DNA of 64,000 bases from Plasmopara viticola (lineage: Eukaryota; Oomycota; Peronosporomycetes; Peronosporales; Peronosporaceae): assembly GCA_001695595.3 (NCBI GenBank), contig MBPM02000002.1, positions 1,401,608 to 1,465,607 of the forward strand. Direction: 5' to 3'. A program made the translations under genes and the position numbers. Positions 25,535 to 39,200 of the stretch are shown one piece after another (positions within the stretch are counted from its first letter, which is position 1; each line of letters starts with the position of its first letter). The notes beneath the pieces were generated by a model. That model had not been told where the DNA came from. It worked only from the letters and a program-made list of their open reading frames with translations, and did not search any database.

Positions 25535-27731
25535 ATGACCTTGACGTCCCCACCGCTTGGCCGTGCGGCGTCTTGCGTTCGATCCAAAGCACTTCTTACA
25601 CTTGTTGCGGCTGCAACATGGTTGCAAGTGGCTATTCTAGGAGACAGTGCACAAAGGATATTGAAAATGCCACTATTCAAGCAGCCACAAGCAAATTTTG
25701 CGCTGTCCGACCGTTTAGCCCACCAACAAGTTCGCGTCCATCGACGAGCACAGAGCGAAGGAGCTGCAATTAATGGGGATTTGCCACGTGGGACATTAGT
25801 GTTGAGTGAATCGCAATTGGGTGTGGGTCTCGGGTACGTCATGGCTCTCAAATGAGATGTGAAAAAAGAAATTAATGGTGGAATTGATGCGTAGGACTCA
25901 CTATGCAGAGATCCATCTCGGCATCCCTGCTCAACGCGCATCGGTTATTGTCGATACCGGCAGTCACTATACTGCCTTACCGTGTAGTACGTGCAGTGGC
26001 TGTGGCAATCACACGGACGTGCTGTTTAATGTCTCGAAATCAACAACTGCCAAGTATCTTGGATGCCACGATTACGATGCCTGCCGATCGTGTAAGAAGG
26101 ATCGGTGTATCATCTCTCAGGTACTACTTTGCATGCGCTCGTAATGCAATTGTCCATACTGATGTGATGCCTTTTAAATGCTTAGAGTTATGTGGAAGGA
26201 AGTATGTGGCAAGCTGAAATGGTGGAAGAGCTCGTATGGGTGGGAGGATTCTTGAGCTCGAATGATGCGGTTGAAGGTATTTTAAAGACGTTTGGCTTTC
26301 GCTTTCCTTTGGGGTGCCAGACAAAAGAGACGGGGCTGTTTATCACGCAAGTCGAGAATGGTATCATGGGGCTCGGACGCCACCATTCGACTGTATTGGC
26401 TTATATGCTACAAGCAGGACGTGTGACCCAAAATCTCTTTACGCTCTGCTTTGCTCAAGACGGTGGTGAACTCGTGTTTGGAGGAGTTGATTATAGTCAT
26501 CATACGAGCGACGTTGGCTACACGCCTTTGCTTGACGACAAATCGGCCTATTATCCAGTCCACGTCAAGGATCTTCGATTGAATGGGAAATCGTTAGGCA
26601 TTGATGCCGGGACACTTAATTCCGGCAAAGGTGTGATCGTTGACAGCGGGACGACCGACACGTTCTTTGATGCACAAGGCAACCGCAATTTCATGAAAGC
26701 TTTCAAAAGTGCTGCTGGACGTGAATATAGTAGCAAAAGCATGCAACTGACTGGCGAAGAGTTAGCAGCTCTTCCGATTATTTCAATCATTCTATCTGGA
26801 ATGCAAGGCGATGGCACGGATGACATCCAATTGGACATTCCTGCGTCACGATATCTCACGCCTTCGGATGAGAAAGGATCGTACTATGGCAATTTTCACT
26901 TTTCAGAACGTAGCGGTGGAGGTACTTTTGGCATTGTAGTTGCATTCAACTCCTGCCATGTACTTAGCATTCGTTCCCAGTGTTAGGTGCGAGTGCTATG
27001 ATTGGCTTTAACGTCATCTTTGACACGGCAAGGAAGCGAGTGGGGTTTGCCGAGTCGGACTGCGGTACGTTGTTGAAAGATTCGAGGAAGTTGAAGAGTC
27101 TAGTTTTAATACTGATTGGTTGTGTATAGGAAAAGGCTATGCAAGTTCTATGATCAATGCGAGTAGTACCGAGCCGCAACCGGTTCAAACGGAGCCGCCA
27201 ATCGCTTGGAACACGACAAAGCATAGTTCAGTGCCAAGTACGATCGATGTCTCTCATTCGCGCGTGTCCGATGACGCGAGCTCTTACAACGATACTTTGA
27301 GTGACGTCAACTCAACAATAACGATCACAGCGTTGGACGATGGGTTGAATCCTAACATGACTACAAATTCATCTTCCGATACGAAAATGAAGCAAACTAG
27401 CTCGCTTTCGAGTGCCTTTATGGCTGAAATGATCCTCATTTCGCTAGTCGGAGTAGCATTTGCCGTCATGATGTGGACAAAGTGGCGGACGCGATCTTGG
27501 TCGCGTATTCCGGATGGAATTGAAACGCTTCGACCGCGGATTGAAGCGGATTATCCAGATGGAGACACGGGAAGTCTATTGCCACCATCTTTACGCGAAA
27601 TGCCGCTTTCTCCTCGGTCCCGAGGAGCTAGGAAAGGGGCTTTGCCAACCTTTACGATTGGGTCTCCCGAAAAGGACCATGACGACGAAGTACGCGGACG
27701 AGACGACAATGCTGACAGTCTGATCGTATAA
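25535..27731 (+). CDS. Membrane-anchored aspartyl protease, plasmepsin V/ASP5-like (copy 2)
   Basis: Five exons (25535-25833, 25895-26120, 26186-26921, 26987-27064, 27130-27731) join in phase to give 646 residues; all four introns (61-65 bp) are GT-AG. The N terminus has a hydrophobic segment (LLTLVAAATWLQVAIL). Catalytic motifs are VDTGSH (with His rather than the usual Ser/Thr after the Gly-Ser) and VDSGTTDT. The Cys-rich insertion PCSTCSGCGNHTDVLF is nearly identical to that of copy 1, and the flap is SYVEGSMW. A Thr/Ser-rich stalk leads to one transmembrane helix (MILISLVGVAFAVMMW) and a basic, Pro-rich tail. It is in tandem with copy 1, only about 110 bp downstream, so it arose by local duplication; copy 2 has two extra introns, in its Cys-rich insert and near the end of the catalytic domain. 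Function as for copy 1. Confidence 0.92.
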
Positions 27732-30269
27732 GTAGGAAATTAGTTGCCATTGCAATGTTTTTTGAATTCCTTCATTTTTGTTTGCGAAAAGAATTATTTG
27801 GCTACTTTTTTTCTATTAAAAGTTAGAAACTTAAATTTAAAATTTACGTCAGTAAACGAGTTCTAAGCGCATTTGTGATATGACCAACTGGTCATAGAAT
27901 ATGGCGCTTGGAGTGCTCCTTGCGTGCCACTCTTTCATGATAATACTTGTCTAATAAGTTGGTCGCACTTTGCCTTGTACACTCGAGCAGATTGTTTTGC
28001 GTCTCATCCTTCAAAAAAGAGTCTCATCCTTCATCAAGTCGTCTCATTCTTTTTTTAAAATAAGATCCTATTTTTTCTTTTTACGAAATGCGGGCAAGAG
28101 GTGGAAAAACTTGCCTTCGTAAGCTATGCCCACTTTGTGCTTAACACGCACGCATAAGCAATTGCGCCGCTTTGCTTCTGTTACAAAAGAGACTACCGTG
28201 CTACGCAGTATTTGCTACGCGAATTCGAGTTTTTGGTAGTGCCAAAGGCAGGGCTTATACAACCACCGCGCGGTTCTTCTTCATCAAAGTATTTTACAAA
28301 TTGGACGATCCCATCTATTCATTTTGTGCCTTTCTAGTATTTTTCTCTCATTCGTATGACAGAGCCGGAATTTCATATAAAGCTGGACACCATAAACCAC
28401 GAAGGTGTCAATGCACGATGGTAATTAGCCGGTAAAGACATGGCGAGCTTAATAGCTCCTTCTACCTCATCAAGAAAAACTCATCAATGCACGACAATTA
28501 TGGAGCAGCACAACGCAACATGTCTTGGTAGAGGAGTTTTTAAAGTAGAAGAGTAATCGCTTTCGTCAATATTCCTTTTCACAATTGTTTGATTTGTCTG
28601 GTAGACGAAAAGATAGGTTTTGATTTATATGGTCTGCTTTAGCTCTTCTGATATGTCTTGTCAAAGCCTTTAAGTCGACTAAGGAACCAAATTGGCGATT
28701 TTTTAAGCTCAAGAAGAGACCAAGTGTCCAGTGAAGCGGTGTAGATCGCGCCTCACACCCAAGATTAAAAATAAATAGCGCTTGTCAGTCAACAACAAAC
28801 ACCACTCCACCCATATTTACTAGATACAATTATCTGCTGTACAAACAGCGACAATGATATGATAAAAATTCTCGCGCGTTATGCACCTTTGAGCCAAGCT
28901 CAGCATAGTTTAATAACAATACTGGTGACCTTCGTCTAGAGATAACACACTCGGTTTATCGAAATGGGTGGTATTTTGTTGACATTGTCACCACCACCGT
29001 CTTTATAAATGTGTTAGACATAACGACAAGCTAGATGGAAGTACTTTTGTCCAAATTTGACTCTCTGAAAGATTGTAATGGTGGCTTTGAATGATGAAAT
29101 CAATCTTCAGGCGAAATGGGTAGAGTTCTTACGAGATATTGTGTATGTGGCAGTTAGTAACAAAATCAACCTTTATATCAGGCGGCTCGATCTCCATAGA
29201 TCTAAGTGTTGTAAGATAAATTTTAGCTACCTATTAGCGTATAGGTATTTGTTATTGCTTCACCTGCGTCGATACTCATCATATGCGGATGATGTGCACT
29301 CTGTATAAAGCGCGCCAAAGTTTCCAGAACTGATATCTTACGTCTGACTAAACGTCTGGCATGACGAGGAGATACTATGACCATAGCGGTCTTTTCATTT
29401 TTTTTTGCAAGGTCGTTGGAAAATGTGTCTTTAGCAATAGGTTTAGCTGAGCAATAATAGGATGCACAAAAGCCGAAGCTTTGGCTTATCTTGTTTGAGG
29501 GATGCCGCCTGAACTAAACCATTCCACATTTTCGTACTTGTCAGAGGAAATTCAGGGTACTATTTGCTGTTTAAATGATTACCAGGCGAGTGTTCGACCT
29601 CTCTGGCTCAAAGCAGAAAAATCACCTTCTCTTTTCAGAAGTATTTGCGCTTGCCGTGAGGTCCACATTCAGCAGGACAGCTTCTTCAAGAGACAGCAAC
29701 ATAGACGCGGGCGACTACGTAATTATCTGCTAAAGATATCTAAGCAATACGTTTTTATAGTTTGAAGCGCCATTAGGTACGCATTGACCGCGTCGAAACC
29801 TTGCGCAACCAAATTTTGCACCCACTCGGGGTCATAAAAGAATGCCATTCTTTTTTCATGACATGTGACATATAGGCATATTGCTTGTGTCAGTAGTTTT
29901 GGAGACTCAGATAGAGATTAACTACAGGAGCTAAAAGGTGCAGCAATATTGCGGTAGTTCTTTATTTAGAGTGACTCCGATAATCGGCAGATCGCTATCT
30001 GCGTCACTCAAGTACTTAGTATTCGACGAATTACTCAAACTATTGTGCAGCTTTCAAAAATCCAATTGCCAAGTTAACTTGTTTATCGGTAAAGCCGCTT
30101 GTAGTATAGTCTTTTTAGCTTCAGTCTAACACCGCAAGACAAGCAAATATGCATACTTGGTAGCAAATAAACCGTATACTTCTATTTTGTCAGCTCTCCA
30201 TTACTAGAAATGACTTAGTGATTTTTAAAGTATCACTTGACCTGCGTCACATATATGGTGATGACAACA
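27732..30269. other. Intergenic, repeat-like; no gene seen
   Basis: Several short plus-strand frames (for example at about 28.2, 29.1 and 29.5 kb) have no recognisable domain. Short GTCTCATCCTT-type repeats occur near 28.0 kb. The stretch ends at the target-site duplication of the gypsy element. It probably contains older repeat debris. Confidence 0.45.
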
Positions 30270-30691
30270 TGTGACGAAACCGTCGTTACCGCGTTAATGT
30301 CTTTTACACAGTATAACTAAAATATTTTCAAAATACATATGCATTAATACGATCCATAGGAATAAACAATTATTTCCAACCAGAAGGCACTCCCAGATAT
30401 CTTATAACCATTGGGAGCCAAGAGACCTTGTCGGCTGGAAGTAATCTACTATGTGTTAAAGCCATATGAAGCAAAAAGAATAATAGCCTTTAGGCTGACA
30501 GCAGTAGATGGCTGAGAGCCACTTGGTAGTTTAAAGCAAGAAAATAAGTCGTAAGAGCTTTTAATTGGTATCACTTCCAGATATACTTTCAGCATTTAAC
30601 ACTCTTTTTTCTTCACCGACTTTGCCCCGCTCGCAGCCCGAGCCCCGTCCGACAACCGACTTTGACGAGCCTCCTCCGCGACTGTGTTACA
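30270..30691 (+). repeat. 5' LTR of the gypsy element
   Basis: Begins TGTGACG and ends GTTACA, giving TG...CA-type ends. It aligns along its length with the 3' LTR at 35779-36199; shared blocks include AAAATAAGTCGTAAG and CTGTGTTA. The two copies differ at many positions, which indicates age. A possible primer-binding site, TGGTAGCACTTGTTGG, begins directly after it at 30692. Confidence 0.8.
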
Positions 30692-33326
30692 TGGTAGCAC
30701 TTGTTGGTCAAGATCAAGAATTTAAAACAAATGCCCGTGGCCACATAATGAGAGGCGAGTCATCCTGTAATTATTGATACGAGCCACAAACTGGGAAGTA
30801 CTAACCTAACGTTCAGTGATTGGACAGTGTGGCTGCACACTAGCTCGTTACTAGCATCCTTCAATTGGTCTGTGGTTTAGTGCTTTTTTTCTTTTGGTGA
30901 ATTCCTGACTTGGTTCTCAAAACACGTAAATTTCACCCATTTGGCTTTGCTTGATCTACATTCAATACTACTGAGCTGTTTTGTTCAGTTTCATTGTATG
31001 GGATAACGAAAGACTCGTGAATGCGCATAGCCGTTTATAAATACCACTGAAATCCCGTAACAAAGAGTTCGACAAGCTGGGAATAGCGTTTAACTGCGGT
31101 GAAAACGCTAAAGCCTGTACATCTCATTTGGAACGAATTCTTGGATTGTAAGGACTCAGGTGTCAAGACTTTAGTGCACGGCGTCACTAAAAATTCTAAA
31201 GCGCCGTAGTAAATCAATTTATATATCTTAACAAAAAGCGTAGGCTGTATAACAAAATTGGATCGATTCAGATTTTATTCTTGAGGTTATATCAAGGTCC
31301 GGTAGAATATACAATGAGCGCTCAGAAGTCCAGCAAGTATGACCCAACAAAAAGGCCGCTTGGCTGAGCGCCCATCTACGAGCCCAAGACCTCGTCAACA
31401 GTGTTTTCGATAACAATAATAGTTTACGGCCAGCGTCGCGCCTGAGATCACGAGCGTCAACTCCGCAAGACGCGGCAGGTGGCGGTGGCCAAGCAGATTT
31501 AAAGCTCAGGCTGTGACGACCCCCTCTACAGCGTCAGGACAAGACACGCTGTCCATGCAGCATCTACTGCTGTATCTCACTCGGCAAAAAAGCGAAATTA
31601 AGTCGAAGTGCAAGCTTGAATGCAAGCCCAAATGCAATAGGCTAATGAGTGCTTCGAGATTTCGTTGCATCAGGAGGCGAGCAGAAGAGAAAGGCTCCTA
31701 TTGTCTGTAAAGGGAGGATTGGCGAAGATATCGAATAATATATCTTTGTAACGGAAATGTATTACACTAATAAGTGCCACTTGATGACAACAGAGTCGTC
31801 AGACTTTGTGACGTTGATCTCAAGTAATTTTGGCGAATCCGTATTGAATTGGCGATGCGCGACTGCGAGCGCAAGAACGTGGACAAGCCGTGGGCACTGT
31901 TCAGAATTCAATTGTGCACGCGTTTCAAGCCCAACGATTTTGATTACGGTCTTTGAGAGCGGATTTCTCACCTGAAACAAAGGAAAACTATCCATGAATA
32001 CGTAACTAAACTTCAAGACTTGATGTCCCAAACTGAATTAGAATTAGTAACTTGGAACAGCGGTTATTTTTTTTCAAAATAAATGGGAAGAAACCGCAAA
32101 GAAGACAAAAAATAATAGAGATCGAGTTTCTTCCATAAGGCCATTGAAGTCGCTTTTGATTTTGAGGCTGCCCATTACTCGAGTAGCCACATCGTAAATC
32201 AACAAAGTTGTTCAAGACGGTGCCTACAGAACCAGACTATCGTGCGAGTAAGCCACGATCTCAGAGACAAAAGGGTCTAAGAAAGAGGAAGGACAAGAGC
32301 GACAACTAAACAAAATTGGCAGCATGTAACAGTTGTAATACTGTTGGCCACATAGTGCCGCAATGTATTGCTCAAAAGCGTGATTGGCATATTAAAAGTA
32401 AACCAATGCTACCCTGGAAGAGCTCAAGCTCCTAAAGCCGTTGGTCGTCACCGTCTTTATCGACAGTAGATATAGTCTTAACCGAGTATCCAAATACTTG
32501 GCTAAGCGACTCGAGCTCGAAGTAACCAAGGGCAAAGTGATGAGAATCTACCTTGGTTACGACCAGGTTATTCACCATTTCCGACGAATTATGCACATGA
32601 ATTTGCAGATACCACGCATTTCTTTACGATCGGGAATATCTCAAGTCATGCCTGTTACTGACGATAAGGATGTTAATATCGGCATGATTTGGCTTCGTGA
32701 GCAGAAACTCTAGATATTTTCTGGACTACAAGACGCATGTCTTCTCGCATCAATTCGACTGACATCGTATAAGCAACGTCCGTCATAATGGAATGCTGAA
32801 CAAGGCAGAGCTCGAATTAATTATGGCCGCGAGATTTTCGATTACTATCGGCAACAAGCCACCATGATTTCAAGGGATGACGCAGCTAATTTCTTCTCTG
32901 CAGATTTTGAGAATGTTGCGCCACGTCAAAATATTGAAGCAGTCTTCGTCGACAATCCGCATGATTCTGAAAAGGCTGAGTGCTTAAAGAATCAAGTATG
33001 GAAATTGATTGATGATTACCCGGCGTACGAAACGCTACGCAAGTAGTAAATCAGTGTTCCGTACAAGTCTTCCGAGCGAAACATCTCTAGTACGGAGAGG
33101 AATCAAGCAAGGAATTTCGCCTTAGCCTTTATCAAGCCGATTTCCGTCAAACAATGGCGCCAGAGTCCTGGTCAGCGCAGAACAATTCAAGAATTGACCA
33201 AAAAAAGGGTTCAAGCAAACATTATTCGACCAAGTACGTCTGCTTCTTCGGCACCAACGTTTTATGTCAAGAATGGTGCTTTGTGCACATTACCATCAGC
33301 TGGATCTTGCGACGTTCTTGCCGGCG

Positions 33327-33421
33327 ATACCGATGTTGTGTAAGGAAGTCACAGTTGACGCTATGCCCGCATATACCGATGTGGATGTGTAAGAAAGACA
33401 CAGTTGACGCTGTGTCCGCAA
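33327..33421. repeat. Two-copy tandem repeat inside the gypsy RT region
   Basis: A unit of about 47 bp (GATACCGATGT...CACAGTTGACGCT...CCGCA) is present twice in a row with several substitutions. It interrupts the reverse-transcriptase reading frame and replaces part of the normal fingers/palm sequence. Confidence 0.55.
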
Positions 33422-35778
33422 GTCATCGGTTGTTGTAAATGGACCTATTTTAGGAGTACTATCAGGTAAAGTATCAGATATCCCATTTACCGCTTTTTCG
33501 ACCCCATATGGTCTATTTAAGTATCTAGTCACTCTCATGGGACTGAGCGAAAGCCCGGGTACGTCTTACCGGATTTTACAAATAATTTTTTTAGATTTAA
33601 GGGATGTGATGAAATCCAACTTTGACAACAGCTACGTCTTCACACAAAGTGAAGATGTCGCAGACTAAGTAACAGCTTTAAACCGTGCGCGAACAGTGTG
33701 AAGAACAGCATATTTTCATCAAGTTATCAGAGTGCCAGTTCTGCGTGTGTAAGATCACATGTCTAGAAGACTTTGTCGGACGCTAAATGAACTCCGACAA
33801 GATCAAGATCATGGCAGAATGGCTTGTGCCAAGACAAAGAAGCAAATGGAGTGCTTCTTAGGCACTGCCGTTTATGTCTTTAGATTCTGCAAGGACTAAA
33901 TTCTTTGATCTTTTCGGAATCATTTTGTATACTAATGGACGCCTCAAATTTTTCGATCGAGGAAGTCTTGTTTTAGAAGGAGGAAGAGCAAAATCATCCA
34001 ATTACCTTTGCTGGTCGAAAGATAAAGTCAGTCGAGTTGGATTACCGTGTTCGTGAGCAAGAGCTTCTTCCAATTACGCATGCACTAAAAATAGTGCGTG
34101 TGTATCTTCTTTTATGAACTATTCTCGGTCTAAATCGATCACAAAAGTATTGAGATGATCCTGACGCAAAAAAAATTACTTGCAGAGTAGCTCGGTGGCT
34201 CAATGATCTTACATAATTTTAGCCTTTCTTTGAGTGGATTCCCGGTGAATCTAATACTGTAGCTGATGCACTGTCACGCAATCTGAAATCTGAGACTAAA
34301 GCTGCCCAAGTTAGCTTGCCGGAGCTACTGGAAGCGGCTGAGAGCTGCGAGATCGTAGGATGATCGAGATTACAGTTGCTTAATCCGCAAAGCAATGTAT
34401 GCATGTGATAGAGACTTATATTTAGTCATCACGAAGTTGAAAATGGAGATGATGGGTCAAAGTAGTCATTGCAGCATAAAATTTGTATCTCCAAACAGGC
34501 GAAGACGGCACTTCACAAATTCATATTACCGATGATGAAGATCTAAGAAATTGTGTCATCTGTAAGAACTATGATTCTTCTTTGGTTGACCACCGAATAA
34601 AAAAAAACGTATCGGTCCATCCGTCAAAACTACTACTAGCCAAAAATGACGAGATACATCTAGCGCTATGTCAATACATGCGAATTGGGTTAGTGCAACA
34701 AGGCTAGATAGACCAAGTCACCAGGCTTACTTCAGCCTTTGAACATTCCAAAGGGCAGATGGGTCGACATTTTAATGAACTTTATCGTGTCTTTACCGTA
34801 AACGAAAAAAGGTTCGTAATTCCGTCCTGTTAATTGTTGATCGCTTAACAAGAAGGGCCAATTTCATCGCTACGAAGACAATGGACTATACTACAATAAT
34901 GAAAAGGTCTTCATGAAAACTATATGAAGGACCATGGCAAACCATAGACCATTGTGTTTGACCGAGACACCAAGCTCAAAGTCAAAGTTATGGATATCAA
35001 TCGTGTCTGCTGCGGGAACGCAACACAATCTGGCTTCGGCTTTGAGGCCACAAACGGATGCACAAACGGGGAGAGCTGGCCGTCTTATTTTGGGATAACT
35101 GCCGAGGTATCGTCAACTAAGCTCTTAATGATTGGGATGACAATTTGCGTTTTACTGAGATGGCCTCAAATCGACGCGTAAAATCTTCATTTGGAATGTC
35201 ACCGTTCGAAGCAAATCTAGGATATGTTCTCTTTAAGCCGGATGATGTAGCACCACATCCAGAATTTCACAACTGGAGAAGTCAGCAAAGAAGTTTCTAC
35301 TACATAAGGTCGCCCAGGATTGGATGAGCGAAGCACAAGAGCGCATGAAGTACTATTATGACACGAATAGACTTGTCCAAGACTCCCGTGCTGCTCATAA
35401 ACGGCAAAATTTTGGATGTCCGTCACAAAGGTTTTGCACAGTCGAAAAAACTCACGCCATCTAGTTCCGATCGTGGAGAATGTTTCACGATATCCCTACG
35501 AGTTAGAATTATCGAAGGCGTTGAAGCGGCATCCGTATCGCAACAACACCAAGCGTTTGCAAAAGGTGAATAAGGTCATGTTGGCCTATGGCTCGTAGGG
35601 ACAACTCGTTGGAGCTGTAATTGAACATCGTAAGTACAAAAGAAACATACAGTTTGAAACTTGGTGCCAAGAAGGAAGCTACGAGCCCGTGAAGAATCAA
35701 TAGAAGATTTTCGGACTCATGACCCTTCAAAAAGAAGAACCTTTTTTTTACAGTAGGCATTTTCTCGAAGGGAAGTCA

Positions 35779-36199
35779 TGCGACGGAATTGTCGTCACCG
35801 GCAGGTTTGCCGTTTGCGATTATTTCGCAACGTAAATAGAAGGCCCCCAAACTACATATGCGGGAATACAATTCACAGAAATAGACAAATATACAGGTTT
35901 AGACCAGAAGAAATTTCCGAAAGTCATTGAGAACCGAGAGAACATATTGGCTGAAATTAGATACAATGTGTGTATGAAGTAAAGACGAACGAGAGCTTTT
36001 AGGGCGAAAGCAGTAAATGGCTGAGAGTCACCAGCTAGTCTGAAAAGAAAATAAGTCGTAAGCGCTCTTCAATTCAAATCACTACTCAATCTGCTATGAG
36101 CATGAACCACTCCTTTTCCTTCACCGACATCGCCCCGCTCGCCGTCCTAGCCTCGTCCGACGGCTGACGTTATCAAGTTTCCTCCACGACTGTGTTAAA
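35779..36199 (+). repeat. 3' LTR of the gypsy element
   Basis: Begins TGCGACGG and ends GTTAAA, nearly the same length as the 5' LTR (421 vs 422 bp). A short purine run, GAAGGGAAG (35767-35775), directly precedes it in the position of a polypurine tract. The downstream flank is CAACA, matching the upstream flank of the 5' LTR. Confidence 0.8.
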
Positions 36200-36204
36200 C
36201 AACA

Positions 36205-39200
36205 GATGTGTACCACAATAACTCGAGCCTTGCCGTTTAGTATTAAAAAACAGTTTCCTTGTAGCTGCACTGTTTGTAATTTGAATACAATTATATGATC
36301 GATATGCAAGAAGAATATGTCTGCCATTTTCACCGTGGGCGACAGCTTTTTTCATAGCTCGGCACCAAAACACCTTCTGTGAGTCCCAAGTACGTTCTAG
36401 TAGCAAATTGTACCAAGATAGTAGCGGCAAAAACAAACATAAATTGACACTTAGGTGAAGACTTGTGTATTCTTGGCGACGAGCATAACCTCGTTGGTCG
36501 ACCACAACTCGTTTTGCTCTACACCACAACAAATCAGTTGGACACAGGTCTGATTTTTTGTATGATTTTTTTCATGCCTTTCAGAAAGTTCTATATTTTA
36601 GTACACTGATATAAGAATTGCTGCGAGAGCCTATTTGTCAGGGTGAGTGTAACTAATAATACAAGACGAAAGCTCTATAAAACTAGTCTTGTCTTGGTAA
36701 TAACATGCCAATCTTCTCGACTTGCTTGTTCAGCGCATCGACAAACTTATCCGCTAATTTCTTTTTGCCCAATATCTGGTGTCACCCCATCAATATTTAG
36801 TTTTTAGACGCTGTTGAAAATTGTTTCGCAACACAAAATAAGCGTATAAGTTTCTTACCGTCACTCAAGTATCTGTTTGATGCCAAACAAGCATATTTTG
36901 CACCAATACTCACCAAAAATATTTCAATTTTTGACAGTCATTTTGACACAGCCGCTATAAACGCCTCCTGTGGCAGTCGTTCCACTGTTTGCCTCTGTAC
37001 TGTTCATCAGCTTTGCAGCACACAGCAATCTCTTCTTAGGTGCGGCCTTTCTAAGATACATAAACAACACAATGTTTAGCTATCTAAAGCTTGTGATGGG
37101 ATGCCTCTCTTGTCATTTAAGGAGAGGTTTGCATGTTTTACAAAAAGAAGTTCAGAAGGGCGCAGACTGATAAATATATGTCCTTTTCCCCCCATGCGCA
37201 CCATATAAGTGTATTTTCATTATCTTTTGTGACGGAGTGACGCAACATTTGCACCGATGAAATGTGCGGGAAGATTTTTTGGTGAATAACTATTAGCTTT
37301 CTAAGTTTTTGGTCAAGAGAATAATTTGTGAATGCACTTTCAAATACTAAGTCTTTAAAAAGTATATATGGGTTAATACAAAGCGAATGAACTTGCTAAC
37401 GCGCCATAGGAACTTCATGTACTTTGAATGTGTCGAATTATCTCACTATACACTTACCAATGGATAGTTTTGGTCGTGCATCAGAAACCACCGTTTACTT
37501 ATTAATTAAAGGCCATTTTCTTCCCACTGAGACTTCGACTTGACTCTACAGAAGTGTAATTAATGCTATTCTTCTCTCTTGGGTCTTTCGTACAAAATGT
37601 CACAAACGCGCTTATGTCATTCTCCTTCGCTCAAACACTCTCACCTTCGGGTAATGAAATCGGTAAGAAGCGCCAGGTGAAGGATCTTAACAGTGATCAG
37701 TGTCAAGGCGACTTTGCCAGCCAAAAAATGTTTTACGTATTTAAAATTAACAGCCAGGAGTAAATGTCAGACGTGTCGTCAGTATCATCAGTTCGGTGTA
37801 CCTTTTAATCTGTCAAGACTGGCAAGCTCACACTTATTATAAAGATAAAGCCAACCTAGAATGTCCTTTCTGACAAATTTATCGGCTTTGTTTGTCGGCG
37901 TTTGGGATCAAGAAGGGAGTAGCTTCGGGAAATTTAGCTAATGACATATTGCGAAAGCCCTTTGTCACTTGCCTACACCTATATACCGAAGCAAGTCGCC
38001 GGCCCACTCACTCTTTTTCGAGCAGTAGGCAATGAAAGGTTCGGGAAGAAGTGAATCAGATGAGGATGAGAAAAGTCTTCTCGATCGGTATTGCCCGGAC
38101 GACGCTCGATCAATTCGTTTATCTGCTTTAATACACCGCAAGGAATTTTCAAGGACACTCCTCGCTTTTTTTACATAGAGCTCAATTTATTTTTAGAAGC
38201 GCCGTTGTATAATATATTTTCGCAATGGCCACGCGGATGCTTTTAGCATCTCACAAAATCTTCTTTTAAAACTCATAATATTCGTAAAATTCTCGACAAT
38301 AAGTGTGAGTCGCAGAACACCCTCAGGTACGTACAAAACCGTGATTATCACCGATCAATCTGAACCTATACTCAGACTGGTTGAAAGAGAAATAATAAAT
38401 GATTTATAGAAGGAAACAAAGTATTACTGGATGCTAGAGACCTAGTCCTCGAGAGAGTAAGCTTGATTATAACAACCAAGCTAATTGGTGGATCTGTGTA
38501 CACCATTGGCTTTACCAAGATAGCACACAAAATTTTGTCCAATGTGTTTTTTTCTGGACAAAAATATTACGTTTGACCAAAAGTACATATTGAATTTGTG
38601 AAGTAGATACCCTTGCTTTCCTTCACCTGCTGATCACGCTTCAGTCAACTTTGTGCACAGCCAGATAGCTTTTTTGCTTTAAGAAACTAGGCTTTAATTA
38701 GACGCTTTGGAATGAAAATCTACCCTCTCATACTAGGCTCGGAAACTCTTGAGCTTTTAAGGGCAGCACATCTTGTATTTTTCTGTATTGAGAGACTTGT
38801 CGATGATTGAATCTCACAGTTGAAACCAAACTCAACCACGGATAGCTAATAGGCTGACAAATGTGTTGTCTTAGCGCACAAACTACAAAGTGCATATGGT
38901 CGACTTTCCTGATTTAAGTATCTGCTATAGGATCATCTTTGCTGGCATCAGCAAACAAAATTTTATAATTAGATCAGTAGGTTTGAATATGCAGCGGTAA
39001 ACCGCGTGCTTTCACCATGTCCAATAGCTCGCGATGTTAAAATACCACAACTATGATTAGCCACTTTTTCTGGCTGAAACCAGTACCAAATACATCGTCT
39101 TGCTTTGCTATTAATCTTACACTTCTAAATCCGTGTTGATTAAATTTCTGGCAAGCCAAACACAAAGTCGCGGCTTGACGATTTTCAACAATTTGTCTGT

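Larger units (their letters stand above)
30265..36204 (+). mobile_element. Decayed full-length Ty3/gypsy LTR retrotransposon with 5-bp target duplication
   Basis: Direct LTRs (30270-30691 and 35779-36199) flank a gag-pol region, and the 5-bp sequence CAACA sits just outside both ends (30265-30269 and 36200-36204). Inside, in order on the plus strand, broken by stops and frameshifts, are: a gag helix (about 31.9 kb, LKQRKTIHEYVTKLQDLM), a CCHC knuckle (about 32.3 kb, CNSCNTVGHIVPQC), a retropepsin-like region (about 32.45 kb, VFIDSRYSLNRVSKYL), RT (about 33.2 and 33.5 kb, including TAFSTPYGLFKYLVTLMGLS), RNase H ending with FEWIPGESNTVADALSRN (34.25 kb), and integrase (about 34.7-35.3 kb, RWVDISMNFI). 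No long frame survives, so it cannot move by itself. Gag and RT are partly missing, so this is a wreck with a preserved frame of landmarks. Confidence 0.85.

Noticed and set aside
29502..29765. Possible small secreted or retroelement protein
   Set aside because: No signal peptide, RxLR-type motif or retroelement motif, and it lies within a repeat-like tract with no exon partner.
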